Origin: Lingula anatina
Lineage: Eukaryota; Brachiopoda; Lingulata; Lingulida; Lingulidae
Assembly (NCBI RefSeq): GCF_001039355.2
Contig: NW_019774269.1
Location: 526,536-590,535, forward strand
DNA length: 64,000 bases
Direction: 5' to 3'
How positions within the stretch are numbered: position 1 is the first letter of the stretch; every line of letters begins with the position of its first letter. The position numbers were made by a program, and so were the translations under genes. Below, piece after piece: positions 1-12,978 of this stretch. The notes under the pieces are model-generated. The model saw nothing but the letters and a program-made list of their open reading frames with translations. It searched no databases and was not told the DNA's origin.

Positions 1-80
1 GTGAACCACTAATAGTACCGATAGTCTTCCAAATATGCATATCTCATGTATGCAAATTCAGAAGACTATTTGTGGTTCAC
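1..80. mobile_element. short hairpin MITE-like repeat
   Basis: The first 80 bases form an inverted repeat. The left end GTGAACCACTAATAGT...GATAGTCTTC is mirrored by GAAGACTAT..GTGGTTCAC at the right end, around a short AT-rich centre. A related sequence recurs at about 214-275 in the same orientation for its left half. The shape fits a very small non-autonomous DNA element. The window edge hides any left target-site duplication. Confidence 0.5.
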
Positions 81-213
81 TACACATAAATGTGTACCTT
101 GTATTATGGCTTAACATTCTATCAATTACAGTAAATAAATAGTTGTCGGTTAAATAGGTTTAAAAAAGATTAAGCTCCTTAATTTTTTTTGGTAAAAAAG
201 GGAGATATGTGTA

Positions 214-275
214 GGGAACCACTAATAGTAATGATAGTCTTCTAAATTTGCATAAATGAGATATGCACATTTGTT
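214..275. repeat. second, partial copy of the left-edge hairpin repeat
   Basis: GGAACCACTAATAGTAATGA followed by TAGTCTTC matches the left arm of the repeat at 1-80 with a few changes and then diverges. The mirrored right arm is not visible, so this copy looks truncated. Confidence 0.4.
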
Positions 276-1857
276 TTAGCTTTAATTATCCAAATGTATA
301 TAAAGACATGCCATGCTGCATGTCAGTTATGGAAATTCATTTAAAATTTAAATTAAGAGTATAAAAGCAGCGACAGATAGACAGAGAGAGATATAGAGAG
401 CCATATAGATAAACATGTAGATGGACGTTGTGAGATAGAGACACATATTATGATACATATCGTGAGAGAGAGAGATGGAGAGAGAGATGGAGAGAGAGAG
501 AAAAGATACCTGAGCTTTACACTTAAATAAACCATGTAGCAGAAAACTATACCTGCCTGTCTCAGTTGTCTTACTGGTGAAAAGTAAATCAAAGAACCTG
601 AATAACCAACCTGCTGGTTATTACAATACGAGTCACAGCAGTGTGAACCAAAAATAAATAATTGCGTAATATAACAGTTTATTTCTACAAATTAAAAGTT
701 TAATAAGTATGCACATTCCTGCTATTTAACATCCAGAATACACAAATACCTTAAAATAAGCATACAACATTCCTCTTCTATGCATAATATTTACATAAAT
801 ACATTCTTAATGAGACAGTTTTGAGGAATAGTCTATAAATATGTACAGCATGCTTCAATTAATGAAGTAATTAATTTACTGTATCAAGGGCATCTATAGA
901 AAATAATATTTCTAGGTGAATCATGACATTTCATGGGGATTGATCGACCACAATTCAAAGTGATAGTAAAATCAAACTAGGTAAATACACAAAAATGCCC
1001 ATCTAGCTGTTTTACCTTGCCCCAAACTTAAAACTTTCTCTTACGACCTTTTGACTTTAGGAAGATCGCCATGAAAGGAAGCCATGCATCGTATTATCCA
1101 AATACGATGTCAAACAAAATATAGTTCGCTGTGGAAAGGAATGTCAATTTCTAAGCCACTTTTTATTTATACCGTACAGTTCAATGGTTTATGATTACAT
1201 ATGTTATTTGTGGCTTACATCTAGCACCGTTCTACAGTACATATACATTTCAGCAGTATCCGTGTATGGCAAACTTTGAAAGGGTGGGCGATTTATTTGA
1301 ACATAATCAAATATTCAAAGACATATGCTTCAACACCTTTTCGACACAGACATGCTTTCATTGTTGCATTTGTATATAACAATGTCCGGTGCTCTCAGAT
1401 GAAACGTTTCACAAATAAATGAAACCTTACCTTACCAATAATAACAACAATAATACCACCAATTTTTACTAGTTATCATCTTTCTGTAAAGTTCATAGTA
1501 AAATAGTAGACAACGAATTCTCAAAAATTAAATATTATCTATACACGTAATCAAAGGCAACAGATTATGATAACTGAGATTAAATATTTCGACTATCCGA
1601 TAATATATACTGCTTGTGAAAGAACAAGTGAGAAACAGACAACGAAGAAAAAAGAATAAAAAGACATAAACTAAGAGAAAGAGAAGTTGAAACATCCAGC
1701 GCATGTAATAAGACCTTAACTGTAATCAACGAGGTAAAAACAACGGTATTATTTACATATTCAATAAACATAATACGCTATAAGCTACTGTATGTTTTAG
1801 ACATGGGATATTTCCAATGGCACTTGTACTCAACGCAGGAATCGGCGCAGCCATTTA
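276..1857. other. spacer, no gene recognised
   Basis: AT-rich sequence downstream of the stop codon of the Cys-rich protein gene. It contains a degenerate (GA)n stretch at about 380-500. No open frame here resembles a known domain. Any 3' UTR of the neighbouring minus-strand gene would lie at its right end. Confidence 0.5.
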
Positions 1858-2045
1858 CTATGGCGGAAACAGTTTCCTAAAGACCGTCGTGTAGATATTT
1901 TGAGCGAGGTACGTCAGGCGGTTCCCAGTACTCGGATCTGGCACCACATTGGGATATGTTGAGAATAAAGACGGAAAGAAATCTCTGACAAGACCTTCGT
2001 AGAAAAGAATACTTCCGTTCACAACTGGCGCATTCTCCAGAGGAC
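1858..2045 (-). CDS. terminal exon of the Cys-rich protein
   Basis: The acceptor TTTTTGCAG at 2046 opens a 188-nt frame ending in TAG at 1860-1858. It begins SPLENAPVVNGSILFYEGLV and ends TVFRKLFPP. There are no cysteines and no membrane helix. The phase matches the upstream exon exactly. Confidence 0.6.
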
Positions 2046-3635
2046 CTGCAAAAACCATTGAAAAAGACATTTGATACAGTAAGAGAACGAAGGTGATGAT
2101 TATGTACCAGGAATCTATATAAAACTACCATAACACATAAACTATTGGAACTCTCTGTAATAAATTAATAAATAATTTGGTGCATTCCACTATATATCCA
2201 CATTAATGAATCATGGCAGCTTTTTCTATACTGCTCCTGCAGCAGTGGAGTCAACGCCTTCCATTCCCTCAATATCACTAATGTTTTCCAAGGCTGTTAT
2301 GGGATGTATTTAAATCATATCATGCTTTTCTAACATATTTCTCTTATCGGCTTCTTCTAATGCTCATCTTCTTAACTCTTTGTTACCAAATGAAAAATAG
2401 ATTTTGTTGACTTTGAGGTGTAACTTAAACTAATGCCCAAATAATATAAATGGGAATATGAAGGCGGCGGCCCTGTCATTAAAGAGCACGATAACATCTT
2501 AAAACTCACTCGTGTCGTATTCCACGCAGCTGCCTGCGTTGCAATAGTAGACGGGCGTGACATCAACGGTGTAGCGATCATTGAAACTGCAAATCACATT
2601 AGTTATCGCCTGAAATTTAAAAAAAAATGGATGGAATGTAACAATGCATAGGTTCACAAAATGCATGCTATGATTATACATAACACAAGTGCATCCATAC
2701 AAATATGTCATTCACAACTCCTTTACGTTTTCAAAACATAATGGCTGGTTTACCTTGGACTTTGCCTGCAGACAAGGTCCTTGAGCATGGGCAACATTAC
2801 GAAATTATCTTCATGTTTTGAGGGAGTGATTAATTTGGTTTATGCAATGGCATGGCTACTTTTTTTGTGAGTCGTATAAGAAACTAATTAAAGTGGTTTA
2901 TATGCTTTATAGGAAATCCACGCTTGCTTCATATGTGACTATACTGGAAATACTGACCAAGTTGTGACACAGACTTTATCCGATGTGCTTGTTGCGACAA
3001 TAATATCTTGATTGCGTGTTAATGTGTGTCTTTCTTACCTACCAACATACAGGTAGTCCACCGAAGCGGAAAATTTGCCTTGTCGATCATATCTTCCAAA
3101 ATATTTTAAACATTAGAAAACGTGCCAAGGAACCATGTTACTCTTTTAACCCACCCATCAACCACTGGAGGTACGCTTTTGCAAATATGCTAATATATTT
3201 TCCAGTATATGCAACTCTAACTTGTACACCGAGTCACAGGGGAGTGATTGTACGTGATAGAAGGGTCAGTTCCCTTTAATATGCACAGGTAAGACTTGCC
3301 CTAGATTTTGACCCACTCGCGTCAGGCTAACCCTAACCTGTATAACTAAATGGAGGGTGGACTCTGTTGCACGCGCCCTGCTTCGTCACACCGGTTCTAA
3401 ATTAAGAGAAAATAAAAAAAAAATGAAAAATTTATAAAGATAAATTGAAAAAGAAAGGCTGAGAAGACCTTACCGTTAGGAAACTTGCAATGTCCGAGGA
3501 TATCCCTCCCAGGAATTCAGAGGGAGAGCCCAAACTAGGACGAGTTGGAATGCCAAGACAGTCCGTCGCCCTAACGTTGCAGTCGTCGTTGGTTATGCAG
3601 AGAGAACCAGAAACTGAAACATTTCACAGAAATTT

Positions 3636-3696
<61 letters not shown>

Positions 3697-3985
3697 TAAA
3701 ATCTATCTGGATTAAACAGAACTTTTTTTTTTTGTAAGATGGTGTAAATACAAAAGAAAGATATAGGGTATACCATATCCATGTAACATAAGATTAGGTC
3801 ACAACCATCATGTCAAATTGTGCTTGCATTATAGAAATAAGAAAGAAAAGCGATGATGACAACGAAAGCAACACAATAACTTGATAAATGTGCATTTTAC
3901 ACCAATAATAATAGTAATAATAATAAAAGCTTAGAAATAATTTGCTTTTTTATATTTCCCTTTGCTCTGAATCCATGTTTTACGT

Positions 3986-4020
<35 letters not shown>

Positions 4021-5749
4021 TACTTGGAAAACACGCCGACACCGCCGTGGATGCTCTGCTAACATAAGAGAAAGGGAATATGAACGGGTACGACCCCAGT
4101 GGGCACATACAACGGTATCCAGAGGTCGTGAAGAAGAGGAAGAACGGATTGAACGTACAGATTGGAGACACCGTGTCTGCCACGCTGCATAGCGTCTCTG
4201 TGCTTAGATTCTTATAAGCGTTCGCTACAGTGCACTCGGAGAATAGAGTATTACCTGGAAAGTAAAATAATTATTACACGAGGAAGGTTTACATTTGTCA
4301 TGAATTGCTAAGAGAAAATAACTTCCACTCAATCCCATTTCTTCATAAATTTACATTTAATTACACGATTTTTTACGCTTTTTTATCGTTTATCTACCTC
4401 TTGATAAATGAGATAAAGAGTGTATTCCCTAATATTCTTAATATCATATAATATAACAGCAATTTATATTCTTACGTGATGCATTCCACTAAGATTTCGA
4501 AACGTCTTACAAGTTAGGCGTCATTATCAAAAAAAAAAAAAAATACAAAAAAAAATAGTTGTACATAATTCCGTCCGTTAATAATCATAGAAACTGATTA
4601 AAACGCTGCAGTGGCGACCAACATGCATGAAATGTTTATTAACTGCGATAAAAAGATTAATATATATTTCCAGATGCTGATTGAGAAAGATAAGTGGCGC
4701 CAGTGGACTTACTGCAGACATTATCTCAATCTGCTCGGGTCGTAAATTTTTTCACAACTCAATCGAAGTAACGAGGTCTAATTAAAACGTTTTGATATTT
4801 ATGTCCATATCATGAATAATAACTTTCAATTTCCAAATTAAGGGATCTTGCCGTTATTTTTACAGACATTACAAATGTTTTCAAAAACTTTATTGTGAAA
4901 TTTTCGAATCGTATAATGCTTATCCATTACACTTTCGTTACGGACTTCTAAAATTCTCAATCTTATTTATTCTTTAATGCCAAGGGGACGTTTAAAGTCC
5001 GTTGAATTCTTGTGCGGAGCTAAAACCAATGCCCATTAATTAACATGTACCTGTTAACAGAAATATCAACGAAGAGACCAACCTTACTACAGACCATATT
5101 AACCCCTTAAAACTCACTTGTGGTGAATTCAGCACAGGCCCCAGCATTGCAGTAGTAGACCACAGTGACATCCAAGGTATTGCGACCATTGAAGCTGCAC
5201 ATCACACTAGCTATTGGCTAGAATAAGTAAAAAGAAAAAATAATAGACAGCATAAGACATTTTTCTAAAAGAATGGCTGGTTTAGCTGTTTCTACTTTAC
5301 GAGTGCCAAATGGTAATGTGATTTTACAAGATACAATGTACCACTGATTGTGCTTAGTTTCGATGTAACAGGAATGGAAGTCCGCTAGGAACCGTAGTCC
5401 CATTCCCATTACTTTGTACAGGGGGACATTTGTCCCATATACTAACCCCAATACTCCAATTAACCCTGACCTGTACTAATCATACATGTATGTTAGTCCC
5501 GACTTCCATTCCTAGGACTACCATTCCTGTCAAACCGGAGTTAACACTTAAGAAGATACTTACCGTCAGCACCCCACTAGCAATGTCTGAAGTGATCCCG
5601 GTAACGCCGAGACAGTCCGTCGCACTGGGATTGCAATCGGCGTTCGTTCTACAGGTGGCTAGAAAAGTAGAACGTCTTTTGCATTTTGTACGAACAAGGT
5701 CGCGATTTTGCACGTATGAGTACGTATGGATGCGTGCTTACATGCGTTA

Positions 5750-5790
<41 letters not shown>

Positions 5791-8700
5791 TGTAAAGGAG
5801 GGAAATACCGCGGTAATTGAACTGAATTGAATTGAAAAGAAAAGACCTATTGTTTATTATCAGGTAGCATCAAATACGATAATATGAAACAGAGATGATT
5901 TTTTTTATTAACGATTGGCTTCAGTCCTATGGACCGAAAAACATTTTAAAATGAAAGCTGGAAGAGTTACATAGATTTAAAGTACTCTCCATTACGTGGC
6001 TAATCAAGGGTGCGTTATCTACTCATCACCCATTCAGTTCTTAATAATTCCTCCTAAAGGTGGACATCACTTACGTCAAAATGCCCTAAATGTGTCAAAA
6101 GAGCCTTTCCCTTTTCTTTTATGTAAGACAATTATCTAGATTTTAGTGAAATAAAACAGAACATACAGAAAAAAATTCGCTTTTTCGGCGTTATATTCAC
6201 CACCCCTTACAGGGGTATATAAATAGATTTTAGACTTAAAAATATAAAAACTTACGTGTCTCACAGAGTGTCCCGGTGAAGGACGGTGTGCAGATGCACG
6301 TGAACTGACCGTCCATACTACTACACGTTCCATTATTTAAGCAGGGTGAGTCCAACAAGCAGGGGTCATCTGCAACAAAATACTATATTATCTTATATGG
6401 TAAAAACATTGTGATAAATGATATATGCATAAAACGTTTTCAGGTTACGGGGAAAACAGGCCTGCTGGGATGATCCAGATCGTGTGGTTATGAGAAGAGA
6501 GGTCAAAACGTGTATACTAGATGAATTGAATTCAATCAGTATTGTCACCCGTTTTAAAACCATCTTGAATTCGTGCCACATATTACATATACATAGTATG
6601 AGAAAATATGTTAGTAGACGGTCCCAAGTGACTGATTTCTGTTGCTTTTCAATGATTTTCTGATCGATGCACCATAAAATATGAGCAGTATTTAAGTCAC
6701 TTGTTCCCACAAGATCGCGTGTTATTTCGCGCCACTGGTCTCGATCTGTATCTGTTGATACCGGTGTGAAAGGATTGGTTATAGAAACCGTAGTCCATTC
6801 CTCCTTTACTTTGTACAGGTGACAATGGTCCCATATACAGTGCCGCCGGAATCTCCCCTTACTTACCCTCCGGGTCGCTGCGGGTTGTACGGACGGCCTG
6901 GCTCGGTAACTATGGAAATAACATTGTCATCCATACGCTGTTTGGTTTCTGTTAACAATAGTCCCATACCCTGCCCGTCGGGCAATTATCGTGACAAACT
7001 TTCTGCTAACAAAAGAGCCTAACCCTAGCTCGCTGAGATAAAGATCGAAGGTGAGCGTGGTCGCAATTAAGTGTTCGTCCAAGAGTTAATTGACCTTTAA
7101 TGCGCGGTGGCTTCACTCTACTTTGATCACTCTACTCAGATACGGAGATTTTAAGTATAAGAACTTGCCAACAGTGATTTTTAAAAGTCGCTTTACCAAA
7201 AAGATTCGGTGATGACAGCAATTTTCGTGTACATTGTACTATGAATTGATTAAATTTACATAGAGTTTAATAAATGAATTTATGAATTTATTAAAGATCA
7301 AATAAAACACTACTTGTACATGTAATATTTATTAGGCTTCAAACTGTCTTTCCTATATACATGTTATTAACAAGATTGAAATTTATTTTTATAGTATGTC
7401 CTTATATATCTATTAGTTTTGTTCATAGACGAAATGCATTTTTTCCAAAAAGACTTGTCAGTTGTTTCAGTGATAAACATTTTGTTAGCCATATCTTTAA
7501 TATAGTTCAGTCTATATTTGCATATAGGATCTCTCTCATCTACACCCGTAACATTTCTGTCCTTTCGTATTCGTTCATCAATCGTAAACAACCTTCCCAT
7601 CAACTGAACGCAAAAGTTGCCTGGGGAACTGGCCCGTTGTCGAATTTCGAATATTTCTTTATTTGACAAGGCGACGGGTGGCCGGCCGAAAGACTGATTC
7701 CTTGATTCTGTAGGACACAAAGTAGGAACTGTTTCTCTATCATTGTTTGATATGTAATTCAAAACGATAGGAATAGTTCATCTTTACGATCTAAAGCCCA
7801 AACTTAACCAAAAGCCTTCTTCATACTTAAACGCATCAAAAGAAATTAATTTAAAAAACTGGATTACAATCTCTCGGGCTAACTTCACTGGTTGGCACGT
7901 GTCATCTCACATTAATTAACAATCAGTTCAGGTTAGCTTTATTCATGCTGGGTAAACACAGTAATTAAGCCCTGACTATTACATAATCACTACTGTGTGA
8001 CACGCGTCGTCTAAAATTAATGTTAACATTGCGATGACGCTCTTCAATCCAAACTAATCAATTGCACATAATTCTAAATCAACTGACACGTGTCAACAGG
8101 ATTGTTTGTGTATCTGGACTTCCTAAATGGCCAATAAGTATTTTGTTTAATATGACCTGTTTATGTCACTGATTTCCATGCCATCGTGTCACCTGCCAAG
8201 TGAACGGTATAAATCGACACTCAAATTTTCCAAATCATCACAATTCCAAGATGCCTCTTAGCGATTACGTGCGTCTGCGTATCATCGCCCTCCGAGAACA
8301 AGGGGTGCGAATTAAAAACATAACCGCACAAATGGAAAATGAAGGCCATAAAGTGTCGCGACAAGCCATTTACTATGCGTTAAAGAAATACGACGAAGGG
8401 CTTGGTATTGCAGATAAGCCACGAAGTGGACGTCCCTCAAAGGTTGACCTGCGCCACATGAACGTTATAGACGAGGAGATGACCATATTAACGCAGAAAA
8501 GTGTATTATACAGTAATAAATATATAAATCACCTAAAGAAGATGATTCCAGCGGTACTTGAGAGAGAAGGTCGTGCATCAGGCTACTAAACTAGCAACAC
8601 ATGTAATAAAGGTAATGAGACATTGATATTTATTTGATGTATTAGCTATTTAAAATTTTCCATTTTAACTACGCTTTTGTTGATCGTGACTTATTATCAT

Positions 8701-11700
8701 CAAATAAAATTGTTATACAGAGTACGTGTTTTAAAACTAAGCCTGATTTGTTCTTCAGAGTTTTGTTCTAATATTTGACTTGCCTTTACTCGAGTCTTCT
8801 GTTGCAGTTGACACATAACCCGGTATTGTTTGCTCGTGTCGATAGCAATCTCTTTGCATCAGCTATAATAGAAACTTTAAGTGAGGCAATTAAGAAGGGG
8901 CAGACCGTGTTCATTGAACCGACTAATTTGGGTGTCCGATAAGGATTTCTTGGGGATTCCCCTACCCTGTAATTATCATACGGACTCTATTGTTCGACCA
9001 TATGGGGCAGGGTTGGGAAACCATACGGCCATTTGGTAAGGGGACATTCCGGCGGCACTGTACTACCTCGACTAACTCGAACCTGTACTAATCAATATGG
9101 GACTACGGACTTCCATTCCAAGGACTACCATTACCATTCCTGTCACACCGGTAACTGGTTCCAGTCACCAGGCTCTACATCGAGTGCAAACCATTAATAT
9201 CGAACCATGAATCTTACCTACAACTTGCAGTGTATCACACTGGAAGGGCCCGGGACAACTAGAGATGAAAATAAATGAGTATCATTTCTTTTATTATCAC
9301 AGTTTTCTGACATATAAATGCATATAAAATCAGTTACACCTATAAGAGCAAGCAGTGTCTAAACGGGTAACAAATACGTAAGATTTTACTACTTATGGTT
9401 TTTTCATGTTTTTAATGCTGTTTTAAATGCTAAGACCAATTAATGGTTTCGATTATTTCACAAAAACGATTTGTCGGGACTCGGACGTTTTATGGCAACT
9501 GTTCTCAAGAGTCGATGTATATAAGTACTGTTCTGGGGGAAATGTTCATTTCATTATGTTATTCTTTTTTAATCTACGATATTCACTGTTGACATGAGTT
9601 CAGGAGAAGCACGTTTTTGTGGAGGAAAAAACCTTGCACACTCGAGGCATTTCTGGTGGAACAGTCCAAATGACATCTTTCACTGTAAAGTTAACTTTGA
9701 TTTAACCTACGCTGCGTTACATTGAGCATACCAGTATCTGACGAATACTACATGTAGGTGCAAGTGATTTTATCTGACGAATATACATGTACTAGTATCA
9801 CAAAACATTGACAATCACCTATTGCCATTTTTTAACAACGACCACGGTTAAAGACTGTAACACTTCTTTTACATCTAAACAGCTACACGTTTTTTTTTTA
9901 CATACCCATTACTGTTTGTGGCTTCATAACATAGCTGGACCGCACCGAGCTGCGCAGTGGTCGGTGTCCAGGTCAAATTGACATAGGAAGTGGTGCCATC
10001 TATCGGAACTATTGGACCCACATTTGCGCCTACTGGTGGGATGACCTTGATGGTACTTATTCTACCTTGGCAAAAAAAAGTTGAAGTTATAAATAGAAGT
10101 ATATGGCAATGGATTTTGAATGCATATGAATATGGTTATGGCAGCAAAGTTAATTCGAGTTTGCATTGGGAAAGGAATGCGTTGGATCATCACCACACAC
10201 TTACAGCGGCTCATTACAATCAAAAAGTGTTCGCTGGTGAATCAATATTAAAATCTGGAATTGAGTTAGCCTGGTGATGTGAAAACATTTATAGAAATAA
10301 ATAATTAAACTAAGTGCGACAAGTACCTAGTATCGCTCTTTAAAACAAAAGTAATGAAGGTGTGACAATATTCAATATTCCAAAGCAACATTTAAAAGCA
10401 ATAGTGTTTACATGTGCTCATACATAAACGTAGCTGATATAATAAGGGCCAAATATCTATATACATACCCGTTCGGGGAAGTTGCCGAAATGTTTATCGC
10501 GTAAAGCTGTTCTGGACTTATGAATTCACTCACTGGAAGGTTTGTAAAAGATGGCCGGCTGTTGCAATCGCAACCATCCTTTACTCGAGCAATATACTGA
10601 AATGTTCACCAGGTGATTACGACAGGTGTCATTTATTTTTATTATCATTTTCACAAGTGTACAAACAGTTTTTTCCGACCCCTTCCCCCTTTCAGAGATA
10701 CATGGTGAAAATCTAAAAAATGTTTATCTTAGTCAGCCCACCCCTGTGGGTGAAGATAACCATTTTTATCATTTTTCTAAAAGCGTCATCATAGTTAACT
10801 AGCCCTCATTTTCTATTTCATTCATGTTTCAGAGCCCTTCCCTTTTTAGCAATTGCCTGGGTCACATAAATTAGTAGGTGTAAGGTAACTTAAACATAAA
10901 AAGAGAAATTACGCATCTTCAAATACGTACTGCAGCTGGGTAAAAGCAGCATCCCTGTGAATATTGCTTTATGAAGCTCTAAAAATGTATCGTATTTTAG
11001 CTGATCATCAATTTATTCATTTATTTGCTTGTTTCAATTTTTCATTCACCAATTTATCAGGCTTACCTGTAATGGTACCTTTGACAGGGGAGTCGATCCA
11101 TCTTTCGGCACGCCCCCCTGTGTTATACTGGATGTCGGGAAATCCTCCAGCATTACTGCTACGCCATATAGACCGTTACCGTACAGAGGACGGGCAGAAG
11201 CCGGGATTACTAGAGTACAGTTCTGAAATGAAGTGAAAAATGCACAGTTTGAAATAACTTTTCATTGCAGACTGAGAGATAGTGTAAAGTCTGTGTCTTT
11301 TACGCTTTTCTGCTTTTTGTATAATTAAGGAATGACTACATTAAAATCACTGTAAAACCAAGTTTTTAAACGTGATAAAAGAAATCGCCTTACTCGGTGA
11401 CGATTTCCGTTTATCAAAGAAAATTGAATCAGTGTGCCTGTGATATGCACGCGTAGTCGCATTAATGTGTGTATGAGATTGTGAGAGTGAGGGTGAAAGA
11501 GAGGCAGAGAGAAAAAGTGAACATATGTGTGTGTATGAGAGAGAGAGAGAGAGAGAGAGTAAGAGAAAGAGAGTTCACGTACTGGGTACAAAGTGGCCCC
11601 TGGAAGTCTGCTACATATACCACCACACTCAAAGCCCGTTCCCCAGCGACATCGCACAGTATCTCCGTCTGCATCCGCGTACGGGATCTCAAATCGATAT

Positions 11701-12943
11701 CCGCATAAAATATCCATGCTAATAAAAATGACGATAATGATAAGAATTATGAATTGTTTGAGCCAATATGTTAAATATACATTAAACAGGGGACGCTGTT
11801 TAGACTTAGACCTGTTGACGTAATGACATGTTAGTAAAAGATACGCATTTTTGGCGATGTATTTCAACAAAAAAAAAAAAAAATTGAATATGTTGAATAT
11901 GTGAAATTTGATGCATTACACATGATTGGATTTTGACCAAATTCATTATAACACATAGAGTTACCTACTTTGTTTATTCCAATAATTATATCTATCAATT
12001 ATTTGTACCTTTATATAAATAACAATTACCACAGCGGCCATCTTGGGATGTGTCCGTTTCCATGGTTACGTGACAACTGGCCATTTCTCCATCATGCCAA
12101 GAAATGACCAGCAAGGCCAGTGCGTTCGGATGGTGTAGGCGCTATAATTTGGGTTTGTGTATAGGGGAAGTACTATTCCCCATATATAAATGTATCTCCT
12201 TTCGAGGGAATGCCGCTCAATTACAAAAAGCTTAACTGACGTGCTTATTAACATACTGGTACGTTTATATCAAAACTTAGACGTTTTTCTCCGTTCGCAG
12301 GTTGTTCAGACACACTTACTCAATAAGTGGCTTGCTTGTGGTTATGGGACTGGAGTTGGGTGTTCCCGTGTCGCTTCGAATGCCGGCATTATATTCGGTA
12401 TAGACGGCCCAGCTTCCCCCTCCATAGACCAACGTTACCCAGCAACAGCCTACGTATCTGACGGCGTAAATATACACATTATGAGAAACTTAAATACACA
12501 CTTTGGGGGTATTCAGAACAACTTGATCTGTTGGTCCGCGGATCAACTTTGGTCGTGAATGCTGTCTTACTTGTTTTATTTAGCGAACAAAATTGGAATA
12601 ATTTCATTGGCTATGAATAACTTATTTTTCTTCCATACCATCTGTCCAATCGGAAAACACAGATGGTGTGAAAGAACATTTGGGCGAAAGTGTGGTGTTA
12701 GGGTATTGACCTGGCTATATGGTAATAGTTATAGTAATAATTGTGAATGACAATTCCGAGCGCCATGCGACTGCTTGACTAATATCCTTCTCAGGGAGAT
12801 AAAAACTATCCGTCACAGAACACGGACCCATCATTTGAAAAATTGATTATTAGGTTTTAAATATATAACAGAAATTTCATCGTACAATCCAACTGTTCTG
12901 AGTAGCAATAAATATCCCAGTATATATGTTTACATACATGAAC

Positions 12944-12978
<35 letters not shown>

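Larger units (their letters stand above)
6838..9060 (+). mobile_element. Tc1/mariner-superfamily element, about 2.2 kb, with TA duplications
   Basis: Termini are CAGTGCCGCCGGAAT at 6838 and its inverse ATTCCGGCGGCACTG ending at 9060, each flanked by TA (6836-6837 and 9061-9062). A CAGTG-type end plus TA duplication is classic for Tc1/mariner. Inside are a plus-strand frame with the Tc1-type paired HTH (8251-8589) and a minus-strand BEN-domain frame (7367-7762). No DDE catalytic domain is visible, so this copy is non-autonomous. Confidence 0.8.
6761..9151. mobile_element. MITE copy split by a Tc1/mariner-like insertion
   Basis: The ends are CCGGTGTGAAAGGATTGG at 6761 and its inverse CATTCCTGTCACACCGG ending at 9151, with TA on both outer sides. 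If 6838-9060 is removed together with one TA, GTCCCATA joins CTACC...CCTGTACTAATC. This reproduces the centre of the intact copy at 5361-5538 (GTCCCATATACTAA...CTGTACTAATC). The whole complex lies in the intron between exons 9218 and 6369. Confidence 0.8.

Noticed and set aside
11325-11870. 181-codon minus-strand frame around 11.3-11.9 kb
   Set aside because: Only 11718-11583 inside it is a real exon (ADADGDTVRCRW); the rest reads through (GA)n microsatellite and intron.
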